A program made the translations under genes and the position numbers. The notes under the pieces are model-generated. The model searched no databases. It saw only the letters and a program-made list of their open reading frames with translations, and was not told where the DNA came from. This document shows, one piece after another, positions 18,359-25,904 of a stretch of 64,000 nt of DNA; the first letter of the stretch is position 1; the number at the start of each line of letters is the position of its first letter. This stretch comes from an uncultured Alphaproteobacteria bacterium. Its GTDB lineage: Bacteria; Pseudomonadota; Alphaproteobacteria; Rs-D84. The stretch is from assembly GCA_944389495.1 (NCBI GenBank), contig CALXMN010000005.1, forward strand, positions 1-64,000, given 5' to 3'.

Positions 18359-19915
18359 ATGGATGGCAATTACACAGTTTTGGCACGCAAGTATCGCAGC
18401 CAGGATTTTAAATCCCTTATTGGCCAGGATGTTTTAGTAAAAACATTAACCACCGCCATTAATACCGGGCGTATTGCGCACGCATATATTTTTACCGGAA
18501 TTCGTGGTACCGGAAAAACCAGTACGGCACGTATTTTGGCCAAGGCATTAAATTGCCTGTCATCTGATGGACCAACGGCGAATCCGTGTGGCGTGTGCGA
18601 AAACTGTCGTGCGATTGCCGCGGGACAACATATTGACGTACTGGAAATCGACGCCGCATCACATACCGGTGTTGACAATATGCGCGACATACTGGATGCG
18701 GCACAATATCGCCCAACAAACGGCCGATACAAGGTTTATATTATTGACGAAGTTCATATGCTGTCTACAAGTGCGTTTAACGCATTACTTAAAACACTTG
18801 AAGAACCGCCCGCACACGTCATATTTATTTTGGCCACCACAGAAATACGTAAAGTTCCGGTTACAATTTTATCACGCTGCCAACGTTTTGATTTGGTACG
18901 CGTACCGGTTGAAACGCTAAAAAAGCATTTCGCCTGGATTGCAGACCAAGAAAAAATAGAACTGTCCGATGCCGCAAATGAATTATTGGCACGCGCCGCA
19001 GATGGCTCTGTACGCGATGGCCTGTCATTATTAGACCAGGCAATCGCCCAAACCGGTGGACACGTGGATGAACGCGCGGTGCTGGATATGTTAAAACGTG
19101 CAGACCGTGGTGTTGTGGTTGGATTTATGGAAACGCTGTTGTCGGGGGACACGGCGGCCGCACTGGCCAAGGCGGACGAAATATATACCAATGGTGCCGA
19201 CTTATCTATGCTGTTGACCGATATGATGGAATGGACGCATTGGGCAACACGTATGCACCCGGCAATTCACGCGGGCGATGTCAATAACTCGCCATATACC
19301 GCCGACCAACGTGAACAAATAAAAAAAATTAACACACGCGTGTCATTAAACACCCTGTCACGTATATGGCAGGTTATGGTTGCCGCAGTACCAGAAATGC
19401 AGGCGGCCGGAAATCAAAAACAATGTTTCGATATGTTGGTTGTGCGATTGATGCATATTGCGGATATGCCGTCGGTGCCCGAAATTCTGCAACGACAACA
19501 ATCAGTTAAACAAAGCGGTGCCACACCAACATCCGCGCCACAAACAACCACAGAAACAACAAATTCAACAACGGTGAAAAAACTGGTAATCTCGAATGCA
19601 AATGATTTGGCCACCGCATTACAGGCATCCAAAGAAATTTTGCTGTATTCATATTATACCAGTAATCTTGAAGTCGTTGAAGTTTCTGATGGCATAATAA
19701 AGTACTTTGATCGACGTGGTGATGCGGATTTTGCGCACAAGATGGCCGCGTGGTTGGATGATAAAACAGGACGCACGTGGACGCTGGAACGCGTTATGGA
19801 ATCACCGCACGCACATACAATAACTGAACAGAAAAAAGAAGAGTTAGAGGCCGATCCACTGGTGGCCAGCGCAATGGATTTATTCGCAGACGCAGAAATT
19901 GTCGGTGTTAAATAA
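18359..19915 (+). CDS. dnaX: DNA polymerase III subunit gamma/tau
   Basis: 518 aa from the ATG at 18359 (AAGGAAG upstream; the open frame extends 5' through the promoter and that part is not coding). DnaX is the AAA+ motor of the clamp loader that puts the beta sliding clamp on DNA. Visible: Walker A GIRGTGKTS (~45-53), the four-Cys zinc site (C..C-x2-C-x2-C, ~66-85), Walker B DEVHMLS, sensor TLEEPP and the SRC motif (ILSRCQRFD). The C-terminal region is short compared with tau proteins of ~600 residues. I see no slippery sequence and do not claim a gamma frameshift product. Confidence 0.95.
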   Translation: MDGNYTVLARKYRSQDFKSLIGQDVLVKTLTTAINTGRIAHAYIFTGIRGTGKTSTARILAKALNCLSSDGPTANPCGVCENCRAIAAGQHIDVLEIDAASHTGVDNMRDILDAAQYRPTNGRYKVYIIDEVHMLSTSAFNALLKTLEEPPAHVIFILATTEIRKVPVTILSRCQRFDLVRVPVETLKKHFAWIADQEKIELSDAANELLARAADGSVRDGLSLLDQAIAQTGGHVDERAVLDMLKRADRGVVVGFMETLLSGDTAAALAKADEIYTNGADLSMLLTDMMEWTHWATRMHPAIHAGDVNNSPYTADQREQIKKINTRVSLNTLSRIWQVMVAAVPEMQAAGNQKQCFDMLVVRLMHIADMPSVPEILQRQQSVKQSGATPTSAPQTTTETTNSTTVKKLVISNANDLATALQASKEILLYSYYTSNLEVVEVSDGIIKYFDRRGDADFAHKMAAWLDDKTGRTWTLERVMESPHAHTITEQKKEELEADPLVASAMDLFADAEIVGVK

Positions 19916-19940
19916 ATATTATAAACGGGGGATAAATAAA

Positions 19941-20402
19941 ATGATTCAAGAACGTGGCGCATCTATGATTGAAATTATCGGTGTGTTGGCCATTGCCGGA
20001 TTGATGAGTGCCGCCGCCATTGGTATGTATAACGTCATCCGAAATAACCAGGCACGAAAAATCGCATCCACAGAAATGGAACAAATTGTACGTAATACAA
20101 AACTATTGATGGAAATGCGTGGCGATTATACCGGTCTTAGTGTTCAATACCTGGTCGATGCGGGTGCGTTGGCAAATCAATACGCACCAATTGGTGGCGA
20201 CGATTGGTCGGTTGTTGCAACCGACGATGGCACCGGATTTTCAATCAACTTAACACAACTGACCGAAGGCGAATGCCAATACTTTACCGCAACCCCACCG
20301 AAATGGGCCACAAAAATACTGGTCAATAATGTTGAATTAACATCAACAACATCAAACTGTTTTTCAACGGATACAAACCAACTCTCGTTCATAATAGAAT
20401 GA
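19941..20402 (+). CDS. type IV pilin-like protein (PilS-like)
   Basis: 153 aa from the ATG at 19941 (GGGGGAT upstream). Six-residue leader MIQERG, then ASMIEIIGVLAIAGLMSAA: short class III/IVb-style leader, Glu in the helix and one transmembrane segment. The globular part has two Cys (GECQYF and NCFSTD), as in the C-terminal disulfide loop of PilS/TcpA-type pilins. Likely the major pilin, or a pseudopilin, for the same apparatus as the three PilV-like proteins on the opposite strand. It overlaps the following lipoprotein gene by 4 nt. Confidence 0.65.
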   Translation: MIQERGASMIEIIGVLAIAGLMSAAAIGMYNVIRNNQARKIASTEMEQIVRNTKLLMEMRGDYTGLSVQYLVDAGALANQYAPIGGDDWSVVATDDGTGFSINLTQLTEGECQYFTATPPKWATKILVNNVELTSTTSNCFSTDTNQLSFIIE

Positions 20403-21073
20403 ATTTAAAATACGCAATATTTTTTTCTGGATTGTTATTAATTGGTGGATGCACACAATATCACAGTCCCGCCCGCAGTACGTGGCCAACATATTTACGC
20501 GGCGCAAGTTTTACCGATATGACTGAAATGGCGCGCATTGCAAAACGCCCTGTGTTCTTGGGGGCGGGTGGAAAATTAATCAGTCAAATTGACGCACCCG
20601 CAAAAATGGATTACGGCGACAAAATACAAAATGACACCGTAATCAGTGTAAACTATATGGCAAATCTGGAATATGAACTGTATGACGCACTGCGTAAACC
20701 CGGAATTTCTGTCCAACGTGCGGGTACGGATGTTGTTGTTATACTGGTACGCGATGCGATTATGGAACTGGACGTGGGGGATATTTCACCCGATGGTGCC
20801 GATACATTAAAAACAATTTCCAAGATTCTTAAAAAATACGATGCAACATTTATGGAAATTGCCGGTTATACCGATGCAATGGCCACCGCCCAGGCAAATG
20901 CACTGTCACTGGATATGGCCCAGCGTGTCGGTGTATATATGGCACAAGACGGCATAAATACCGCACGTATGTTTATTGTTGGACGCGGTGCCGCGCGTCC
21001 CATCGCCGGCCAGGATGATATTGGCCGCCTGACCAATCGACGCGTGGAAATACGCCTGGTACCGGCACGATAA
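20399..21073 (+). CDS. OmpA-domain lipoprotein
   Basis: 224 aa. Lipoprotein signal with lipobox LIGGC (Cys at ~18). The C-terminal ~110 residues carry an OmpA/MotB peptidoglycan-binding domain: ...IAGYTDAMATAQAN.ALS..MAQRVGVYMAQ..., then GRGAARPIAGQD and NRRVEIRLV. The N-terminal domain is not recognised. Translational coupling (ATGA) to the pilin gene suggests it anchors or guides the pilus at the outer membrane, as OmpA-like lipoproteins do in some type IVb pilus and T4SS systems. That link is inference. Confidence 0.75.
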   Translation: MNLKYAIFFSGLLLIGGCTQYHSPARSTWPTYLRGASFTDMTEMARIAKRPVFLGAGGKLISQIDAPAKMDYGDKIQNDTVISVNYMANLEYELYDALRKPGISVQRAGTDVVVILVRDAIMELDVGDISPDGADTLKTISKILKKYDATFMEIAGYTDAMATAQANALSLDMAQRVGVYMAQDGINTARMFIVGRGAARPIAGQDDIGRLTNRRVEIRLVPAR

Positions 21074-21112
21074 AAATCGGAATAACTTTCCCTTTTATTT
21101 TCAAAATTTTAT

Positions 21113-21121
21113 TGCTATACT
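21113..21121 (+). promoter_or_regulatory. extended -10 promoter of the ompH-like gene
   Basis: TTGCTATACT, an extended -10 (TG-C-TATACT at 21116-21121). The same TTGCTATACT string precedes rpoH on the other strand. The -35 region is weak (TTTTAT, spacer 17). Confidence 0.6.
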
Positions 21122-21152
21122 GCAACCATAACAATAAAAAAGGATGGAAAAT

Positions 21153-21818
21153 ATGGCAAACAAAACACAGAATAATCCGGCTGTTAAAAAATATGTAAAA
21201 ACGGGCATTATTGCCGCAATCGTTATCGTCGTCGCGGCATTGGGCATATGGGGCATCAGCGCAATGCGCGGTAACGGTGGCACAAGTGTCGAAGAAGCAT
21301 TGGAAATGGTTTCCACAGACGCTGCAAACGCGGCCGATTTGCGTATCGCGGTTATTCGTATGGATGCAATCCAAACAGATGCGGCCGTTCTGAAAGATTT
21401 GAACGCACAACGTGAAAAGTATGAAAACGAACTGCGCGACGAACTGGAATCAAGACAAAAAGAACTGGAATCCGAAAAGGCGGAAATTGAAAAATCCCAG
21501 GATGTTTTATCTCGTGATGCGTTACAGCGTCGTGTCGTGGATTATCAAAACCGTGTAACAGAACTGCAACGTGATTTGACAGAACGCGCACAAAGTATCG
21601 AAATCGCGTTTCAAAAGGCACTGAATACCGTTCAAAACGAACACTTGAACCCAATCATCGAAGGTATAATTGCCAAGAAAAACCTGTCTATGGTTATTGA
21701 CGGTCGTTTTACACGCATCGGTGCAAATGCCACAAATTTGGATATTACAAATGAAGTAATTTCCGCATTGGATAAAAAAGTATCGAAAGTTAAAATGGAT
21801 ACCCCACAAGGATTTTAA
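21153..21818 (+). CDS. OmpH/Skp-like periplasmic chaperone, membrane-anchored
   Basis: 221 aa from the ATG at 21153 (AAAGGA 9 nt upstream; an ATG three codons earlier sits too close to the SD). One N-terminal transmembrane helix (~15-38) instead of a cleavable signal. Then the OmpH core: a short strand (LRIAVIRMDAIQ), a long charged coiled coil (~75-150) and C-terminal strands (LSMVIDGRFTRIG). Skp/OmpH holds unfolded outer-membrane proteins. The position just before lpxD-fabZ matches the usual bamA-skp-lpxD-fabZ order, although bamA is absent here. A terminator separates it from lpxD. Confidence 0.75.
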   Translation: MANKTQNNPAVKKYVKTGIIAAIVIVVAALGIWGISAMRGNGGTSVEEALEMVSTDAANAADLRIAVIRMDAIQTDAAVLKDLNAQREKYENELRDELESRQKELESEKAEIEKSQDVLSRDALQRRVVDYQNRVTELQRDLTERAQSIEIAFQKALNTVQNEHLNPIIEGIIAKKNLSMVIDGRFTRIGANATNLDITNEVISALDKKVSKVKMDTPQGF

Positions 21819-21835
21819 ATAATAATCTGATTATT

Positions 21836-21861
21836 CACCGTCCAAATGGACGGTGTTTTTT
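21836..21861 (+). terminator. Rho-independent terminator
   Basis: Hairpin CACCGTCC-AAAT-GGACGGTG followed by six Ts; ends the ompH-like transcript before lpxD. Confidence 0.85.
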
Positions 21862-21887
21862 ATGCTTTTAATTTCAAAAAAAACGTA

Positions 21888-21893
21888 TATAAT
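21888..21893 (+). promoter_or_regulatory. lpxD -10 box adjoining the start codon
   Basis: Perfect TATAAT six nt upstream of the lpxD ATG (21900), right after the preceding terminator. No good -35 was found. No SD sequence lies between them, so the mRNA should be leaderless. Confidence 0.55.
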
Positions 21894-21899
21894 CGCGAT

Positions 21900-22943
21900 A
21901 TGTTAAACAAAATAAAATCTTGGTTTATGCCGGCGGCCACACAAACAACAGCCGGTGCCTTGGCCGAAAAATTCGGCCTGGAATTACGTGGAAATGCAAA
22001 TACCGTCGTTCGTGGCGTTGCACCAATTGCAGATGCAAAACCGGGGCAATTGGCTTTTTATTCCACAGAACAAAACAGTGCGGCTTTTAAAATACTGCCA
22101 ATCGAAGTGTTAAAAAACACGCGCGCATCTGTAATACTTATCCAACCTGAACAGGTACACAATGCGCCCAAAGGCGCAACGTTACTTGTTACCGACAGTC
22201 CGCGCGGAAACATTGTTAAAATTCTGGGCGAAATTTATCGTGAACCGCCGCGCTTTGGCATCAGTCGGCGCGCAACAATCGAACGCGGTGTATTCTTTCG
22301 CGCACGTGGCACCGTATATGTCGGACAATATGCAACAATTGAACGGGGGGCCGTTATAGAAGAAAATGTGAAAATATACCCCGGGGCCTTTATTGGACGC
22401 AATGTAACAATCGGCGCAAATACAATTATTCAAACCGGTGCGCATATTGAAAATGCAACCGTTGGTGCGGACTGTGTTATTAATGCCGGGGCCGTTATCG
22501 GCAAAGATGGTTTTGGATATACACGCCAAGATGGACACAATGTTTTTATCCCGCACGTTGGTCGCGTGGTTATTGGAAATCGCGTATCTGTTGGGGCAAA
22601 TACCTGTATTGACCGCGGCGCAATGACCGACACACGCATTGGCGACGGGACAAAAATTGATAACCTGTGCCAAATTGCGCACGGCGTGGTTGTTGGGTCC
22701 GAATGTTTTCTGGCGTCGGGGGTTGGATTGGCCGGTGGCGTTGTTGTCGGCGATCGCGCATTATTGGCGGGCCAGGTTGGTGTTGCAAATGGCGTGCATA
22801 TCGGTAACGATGCCGAGGTTGGCGCCCACAGCGGCGTATTCAGAAATATCCCCGATGCTGGCCGTCATATGGGATACCCCGCAGGCCCAGGAACAGAATT
22901 TATGCGCCACTATGCGTGGTTGCGCAAAAATGCAAAAAACTGA
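21900..22943 (+). CDS. lpxD: UDP-3-O-acylglucosamine N-acyltransferase
   Basis: 347 aa. Third step of lipid A synthesis: transfers a 3-hydroxyacyl chain from ACP to UDP-3-O-acyl-glucosamine. An N-terminal uridine-binding domain (residues ~1-100, ADAKPGQLAFYS) is followed by a left-handed beta-helix of hexapeptide repeats (~115-320). IDNLCQIAHGVVVG carries the catalytic His of the family, and a C-terminal helix follows. Start at 21900 because the -10 box lies just upstream and the frame before it is terminator sequence. fabZ follows 21 nt later, so lipid A and fatty-acid steps are co-transcribed. No lpxA follows, unlike the common lpxD-fabZ-lpxA order. Confidence 0.95.
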   Translation: MLNKIKSWFMPAATQTTAGALAEKFGLELRGNANTVVRGVAPIADAKPGQLAFYSTEQNSAAFKILPIEVLKNTRASVILIQPEQVHNAPKGATLLVTDSPRGNIVKILGEIYREPPRFGISRRATIERGVFFRARGTVYVGQYATIERGAVIEENVKIYPGAFIGRNVTIGANTIIQTGAHIENATVGADCVINAGAVIGKDGFGYTRQDGHNVFIPHVGRVVIGNRVSVGANTCIDRGAMTDTRIGDGTKIDNLCQIAHGVVVGSECFLASGVGLAGGVVVGDRALLAGQVGVANGVHIGNDAEVGAHSGVFRNIPDAGRHMGYPAGPGTEFMRHYAWLRKNAKN

Positions 22944-22964
22944 ACAAATCACAGGAGAGTTTAA

Positions 22965-23417
22965 ATGGTTGATGCAAAGGGTATAGAAAAGGTTATTCCG
23001 CATCGTGGCGCGATGCGATTGATTGACGAAATTCGCGAATACAATGAAACAAGCGGCGTTGGAATTAAATATGTGCGCGATGATGAATTTTGGTGTGCGG
23101 GACATTTCCCAGGCAGTCCAATTATGCCGGGCGTTTTAACAATCGAGGCATTGGCCCAAACCGCGTGTTTTATTGCATTGGCGCGTATGGGGGTAAACGA
23201 TGGGAAAACATTGGGGTATTTTACAACAATGGAAAAAATCAAGTTTTCACATTTTGTAAAACCGGGCGATGTTTTGGAACTGCACGTTGAATTGATTATG
23301 TCAAAAATGCGCCTGTATAAGTTTCACGGCATCGCAATGGTAAGCGGTAAAAAGGTATCCGAAGCCACATTTACCGCAATTATGGATTCGCATAATCCAA
23401 TGGAAAAAAACATATAA
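22965..23417 (+). CDS. fabZ: 3-hydroxyacyl-ACP dehydratase FabZ
   Basis: 150 aa hot-dog-fold enzyme that dehydrates 3-hydroxyacyl-ACP in fatty-acid elongation and competes with LpxA/LpxD for hydroxyacyl-ACP. Signature CAGHFPGSPIMPGVLTIEALAQ-type segment: catalytic His in GHFPG and Glu in IEALAQ. PHRGAMRLID at the N-terminus is also conserved. AGGAGAG lies 8 nt upstream of the ATG. The gene ends in a bidirectional terminator. Confidence 0.95.
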   Translation: MVDAKGIEKVIPHRGAMRLIDEIREYNETSGVGIKYVRDDEFWCAGHFPGSPIMPGVLTIEALAQTACFIALARMGVNDGKTLGYFTTMEKIKFSHFVKPGDVLELHVELIMSKMRLYKFHGIAMVSGKKVSEATFTAIMDSHNPMEKNI

Positions 23418-23422
23418 TAAAA

Positions 23423-23447
23423 AATCCCGCAAATGCGGGATTTTTTA
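23423..23447. terminator. bidirectional terminator
   Basis: Stem AATCCCGC-AAAT-GCGGGATT flanked by A-run and T-run between convergent fabZ (+) and the TPR gene (-). Confidence 0.85.
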
Positions 23448-23457
23448 TTCTGATTCT

Positions 23458-24459
23458 TTATTGATTATTCAAATCTGTAACCAGATTTTGAATTCTGGTC
23501 ATACTGGCATTATCAACCAGGGCCGACGCAATTCTGTACGCAGAATCCAAATCACTGCGGGCGGCCGAAACATTACCCGTTGCCAAATTCAAGGCCGCAG
23601 ACTTTTCAAAATAAGTCATCGCATTACTGGATAAACTTTCGCGTTCTTCGGCGGTTGTTGCACCCTGGATCTGTTCGGAAATTACACGTATTGCCGTTGC
23701 ATAATCGTTAATTGCATCCGCATAATTACCCAATTGGGTATACGCCTCGGCCCGGTCGGCATAAACAGTCGGATTCACAACACCATCCGGACGCGCCAGG
23801 GAATTTGTGTAATCAGCAATGGCGCCCTGCCAATTTTTAAGCCATAAATTTAACTGGCCACGTTTGGCGTATAAATCACGCATATTTAACAATGCCTTGG
23901 GATTTGCCGTCTGGGCCGCCAACGCATTATTTATATCAGACAATGCAGTGTTATAATCTTCAAGGCGCATATTTAACAATGCGCGATCGTAATACGCAAT
24001 CGCATTTACATCGTCCAATTCCAACGCGGAATTAAAATCTGCCAATGCACTACGATAATCCGCGGTTTGCATATACGCCTCGCCCCGAAGGATGTACATA
24101 TCAGCCGTGGCATTGCCCGCATCAATTGCCGTTGTTAAATCAACAATTGCATCGGCAATATTACCGTTTAACAATTTTTCACGCGCATTTGCATAATAAT
24201 CGTTTGGTTGTAACAAAGCCTCTTCTGTTATTTCGACATTGTTTGGTGTTACGGAATCAGTGCGCTTGGCGTGACCATAACCCAACGTATAAAATGCCGC
24301 GGCAATAAAGAACAAAATAATAATCCAATAAACATAAATCGATACAGACCAAGAATTACAAGATGTCTTCTTTGCATTATCGCGAACCGACGCAGGACGC
24401 GGGGCCACACGAGGCCTGTTCTGGGGTTTAGAAACTTTTTTGGCTGTATTTTTTTTCAT
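23458..24459 (-). CDS. membrane-anchored TPR protein
   Basis: 333 aa. Basic Lys/Arg/Pro-rich N-terminus (~1-38) and one transmembrane helix (~40-62, YVYWIIILFFIAAAFYTLGY). An array of tetratricopeptide repeats covers ~85-310, for example ADMYILRGEAYMQTADYRSALADFNSALEL. The repeats would face the periplasm and act as a protein-interaction scaffold. GGGAG 6 nt upstream supports the start. Partner unknown. Confidence 0.75.
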   Translation of the reverse strand: MKKNTAKKVSKPQNRPRVAPRPASVRDNAKKTSCNSWSVSIYVYWIIILFFIAAAFYTLGYGHAKRTDSVTPNNVEITEEALLQPNDYYANAREKLLNGNIADAIVDLTTAIDAGNATADMYILRGEAYMQTADYRSALADFNSALELDDVNAIAYYDRALLNMRLEDYNTALSDINNALAAQTANPKALLNMRDLYAKRGQLNLWLKNWQGAIADYTNSLARPDGVVNPTVYADRAEAYTQLGNYADAINDYATAIRVISEQIQGATTAEERESLSSNAMTYFEKSAALNLATGNVSAARSDLDSAYRIASALVDNASMTRIQNLVTDLNNQ

Positions 24460-24489
24460 ACAATACTCCCTTCCTGTTTTATTTGGATT

Positions 24490-25194
24490 CTAGAGAGTTT
24501 TTAACAATACGTCAATTGTTTTCTGATTAATTTCACGAATTTTTCCAACAGATAAATTTCCCAGTCGAACCGGACCAAATGATATACGATGCAACTTTGC
24601 AACCGGACACCCACAAGACCGCAGAACTATACGAATTTCATTCTTTTTCCCTTCGGTCACGGTAACACGTAAAATATTTTTTTCTTTATCAATAATTTCC
24701 AAATCCATTGGACGATATTTTATCCCATCAACCGTAATACCGCGGCGCGCACGTTCCAAACCACGTTCATCCAACTTGGTTGTCATTGCCATATATTGGC
24801 GTGGAATATTTGATGATGGTAATGTTAAACGACGTGCCAATTCACCATCGTTTGTCATTAATAACAATCCCGTCGTTTTATAATCCAGACGACCAACATA
24901 TTTTAAGTTCTGATATTCGGGTGGCAATACATCATAAATTGTCTTGCGATGCCCGGTATCGTGCGCAGTTGTCATTGTATTTATCGGCTTGTGAAACGCA
25001 TATAACTTTGTATCAACACGCGGCCGCACCGTCACACCATTTACAGCCACCACATCATTTGCATCAACAAATGTCACAGGTGTATCAATTACACGACCAT
25101 TTACAGTCACCGCACCCCGCGAAATTAAATCTTCGGCCGCACGACGTGACGCAACCCCAGAATCTGCAATAAATTTTGCGACGCGAACACTCAT
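24490..25194 (-). CDS. rluB: RluB/RsuA-family pseudouridine synthase
   Basis: 234 aa. N-terminal S4 RNA-binding domain (MSVRVAKFIADSGVASRRAAEDLI, ~1-60) and RsuA-type catalytic domain with GRLDYKTTGLLL, where the Asp is the nucleophile. It probably modifies 23S rRNA U2605 (RluB) or a related site; RsuA or RluE/F specificity cannot be ruled out. It overlaps the upstream rsmE stop by 4 nt (ATGA), so two rRNA-modification enzymes are translated together. Confidence 0.85.
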   Translation of the reverse strand: MSVRVAKFIADSGVASRRAAEDLISRGAVTVNGRVIDTPVTFVDANDVVAVNGVTVRPRVDTKLYAFHKPINTMTTAHDTGHRKTIYDVLPPEYQNLKYVGRLDYKTTGLLLMTNDGELARRLTLPSSNIPRQYMAMTTKLDERGLERARRGITVDGIKYRPMDLEIIDKEKNILRVTVTEGKKNEIRIVLRSCGCPVAKLHRISFGPVRLGNLSVGKIREINQKTIDVLLKTL

Positions 25195-25847
25195 AATACC
25201 ACCCGACTGATTGCAATTGCCGCAGCCAATTCCGCACGCAAAATTGTTTTTCCCAAAGATATACCAACCGCACCCGCCGCATCAAATGCCGCAAATTCAG
25301 TTTCAGAAAAACCGCCTTCGGGTCCGACAAAAATATATTTTGCACCACGTGCCGTTGTTTGTAATTCCAAGCCCCGGGTTGCGCGTTCATCCGCAAAAAC
25401 GACACGCGATAAATCAATATCAGAAAATTTTTTGGACGGTAAAATTTGTGGAACACTGTTACGGTTTGATTGTTCTGATGCCTCGATAACTATTTTTTCC
25501 ATACGCGCCCAATTTATATGATTTGCGACGGTATGTTCGGTTATCACCGGCTGGAAAGCAAATGTTCCCAACTGGGTCGCCATATTTAATAAATCGTCTG
25601 TATGCCGAATTGGTGCAAACATTAATGTAACATCACACGCCGTATCCGCGTGGTCAGTCTTTGCACCAATTGTAATTGTTTTTCCATCCGATGATATTTT
25701 TGCGTTATATTCCACACCATCACCAAAGCCAAGAAACGTGTCACACCGCATCACACGCCCAAGATAATGCGAAATGTCACGCGACGCCGGTATAATCATA
25801 CCGGTACAAATATCATTACCCAAAAATATGCGCGGGACATTTTTCAT
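25191..25847 (-). CDS. rsmE: 16S rRNA m3U1498 methyltransferase
   Basis: 218 aa SPOUT-family enzyme. The C-terminal knot is visible as FVGPEGGFSETE and GISLGKTILRAELAAAIAI, which bind SAM. The N-terminal PUA-like domain is shorter than usual (family ~240 aa). It forms a coupled pair with rluB and is divergent from the VirD4-like gene across a 57-bp intergenic region. Confidence 0.9.
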   Translation of the reverse strand: MKNVPRIFLGNDICTGMIIPASRDISHYLGRVMRCDTFLGFGDGVEYNAKISSDGKTITIGAKTDHADTACDVTLMFAPIRHTDDLLNMATQLGTFAFQPVITEHTVANHINWARMEKIVIEASEQSNRNSVPQILPSKKFSDIDLSRVVFADERATRGLELQTTARGAKYIFVGPEGGFSETEFAAFDAAGAVGISLGKTILRAELAAAIAISRVVL

Positions 25848-25886
25848 AAACTTTTTTTAATTCTGATTTATAATCTTGTAAAATTT

Positions 25887-25895
25887 TGATATAAT
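25887..25895 (+). promoter_or_regulatory. extended -10 promoter of the coupling-protein gene
   Basis: TG-A-TATAAT (TATAAT at 25890-25895), a full extended -10. Nine nt separate it from the ATG at 25905, leaving a leader of two or three nt and no SD. No clear -35, as expected for an extended -10 promoter. Confidence 0.6.
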
Positions 25896-25904
25896 CATAG
25901 CACA

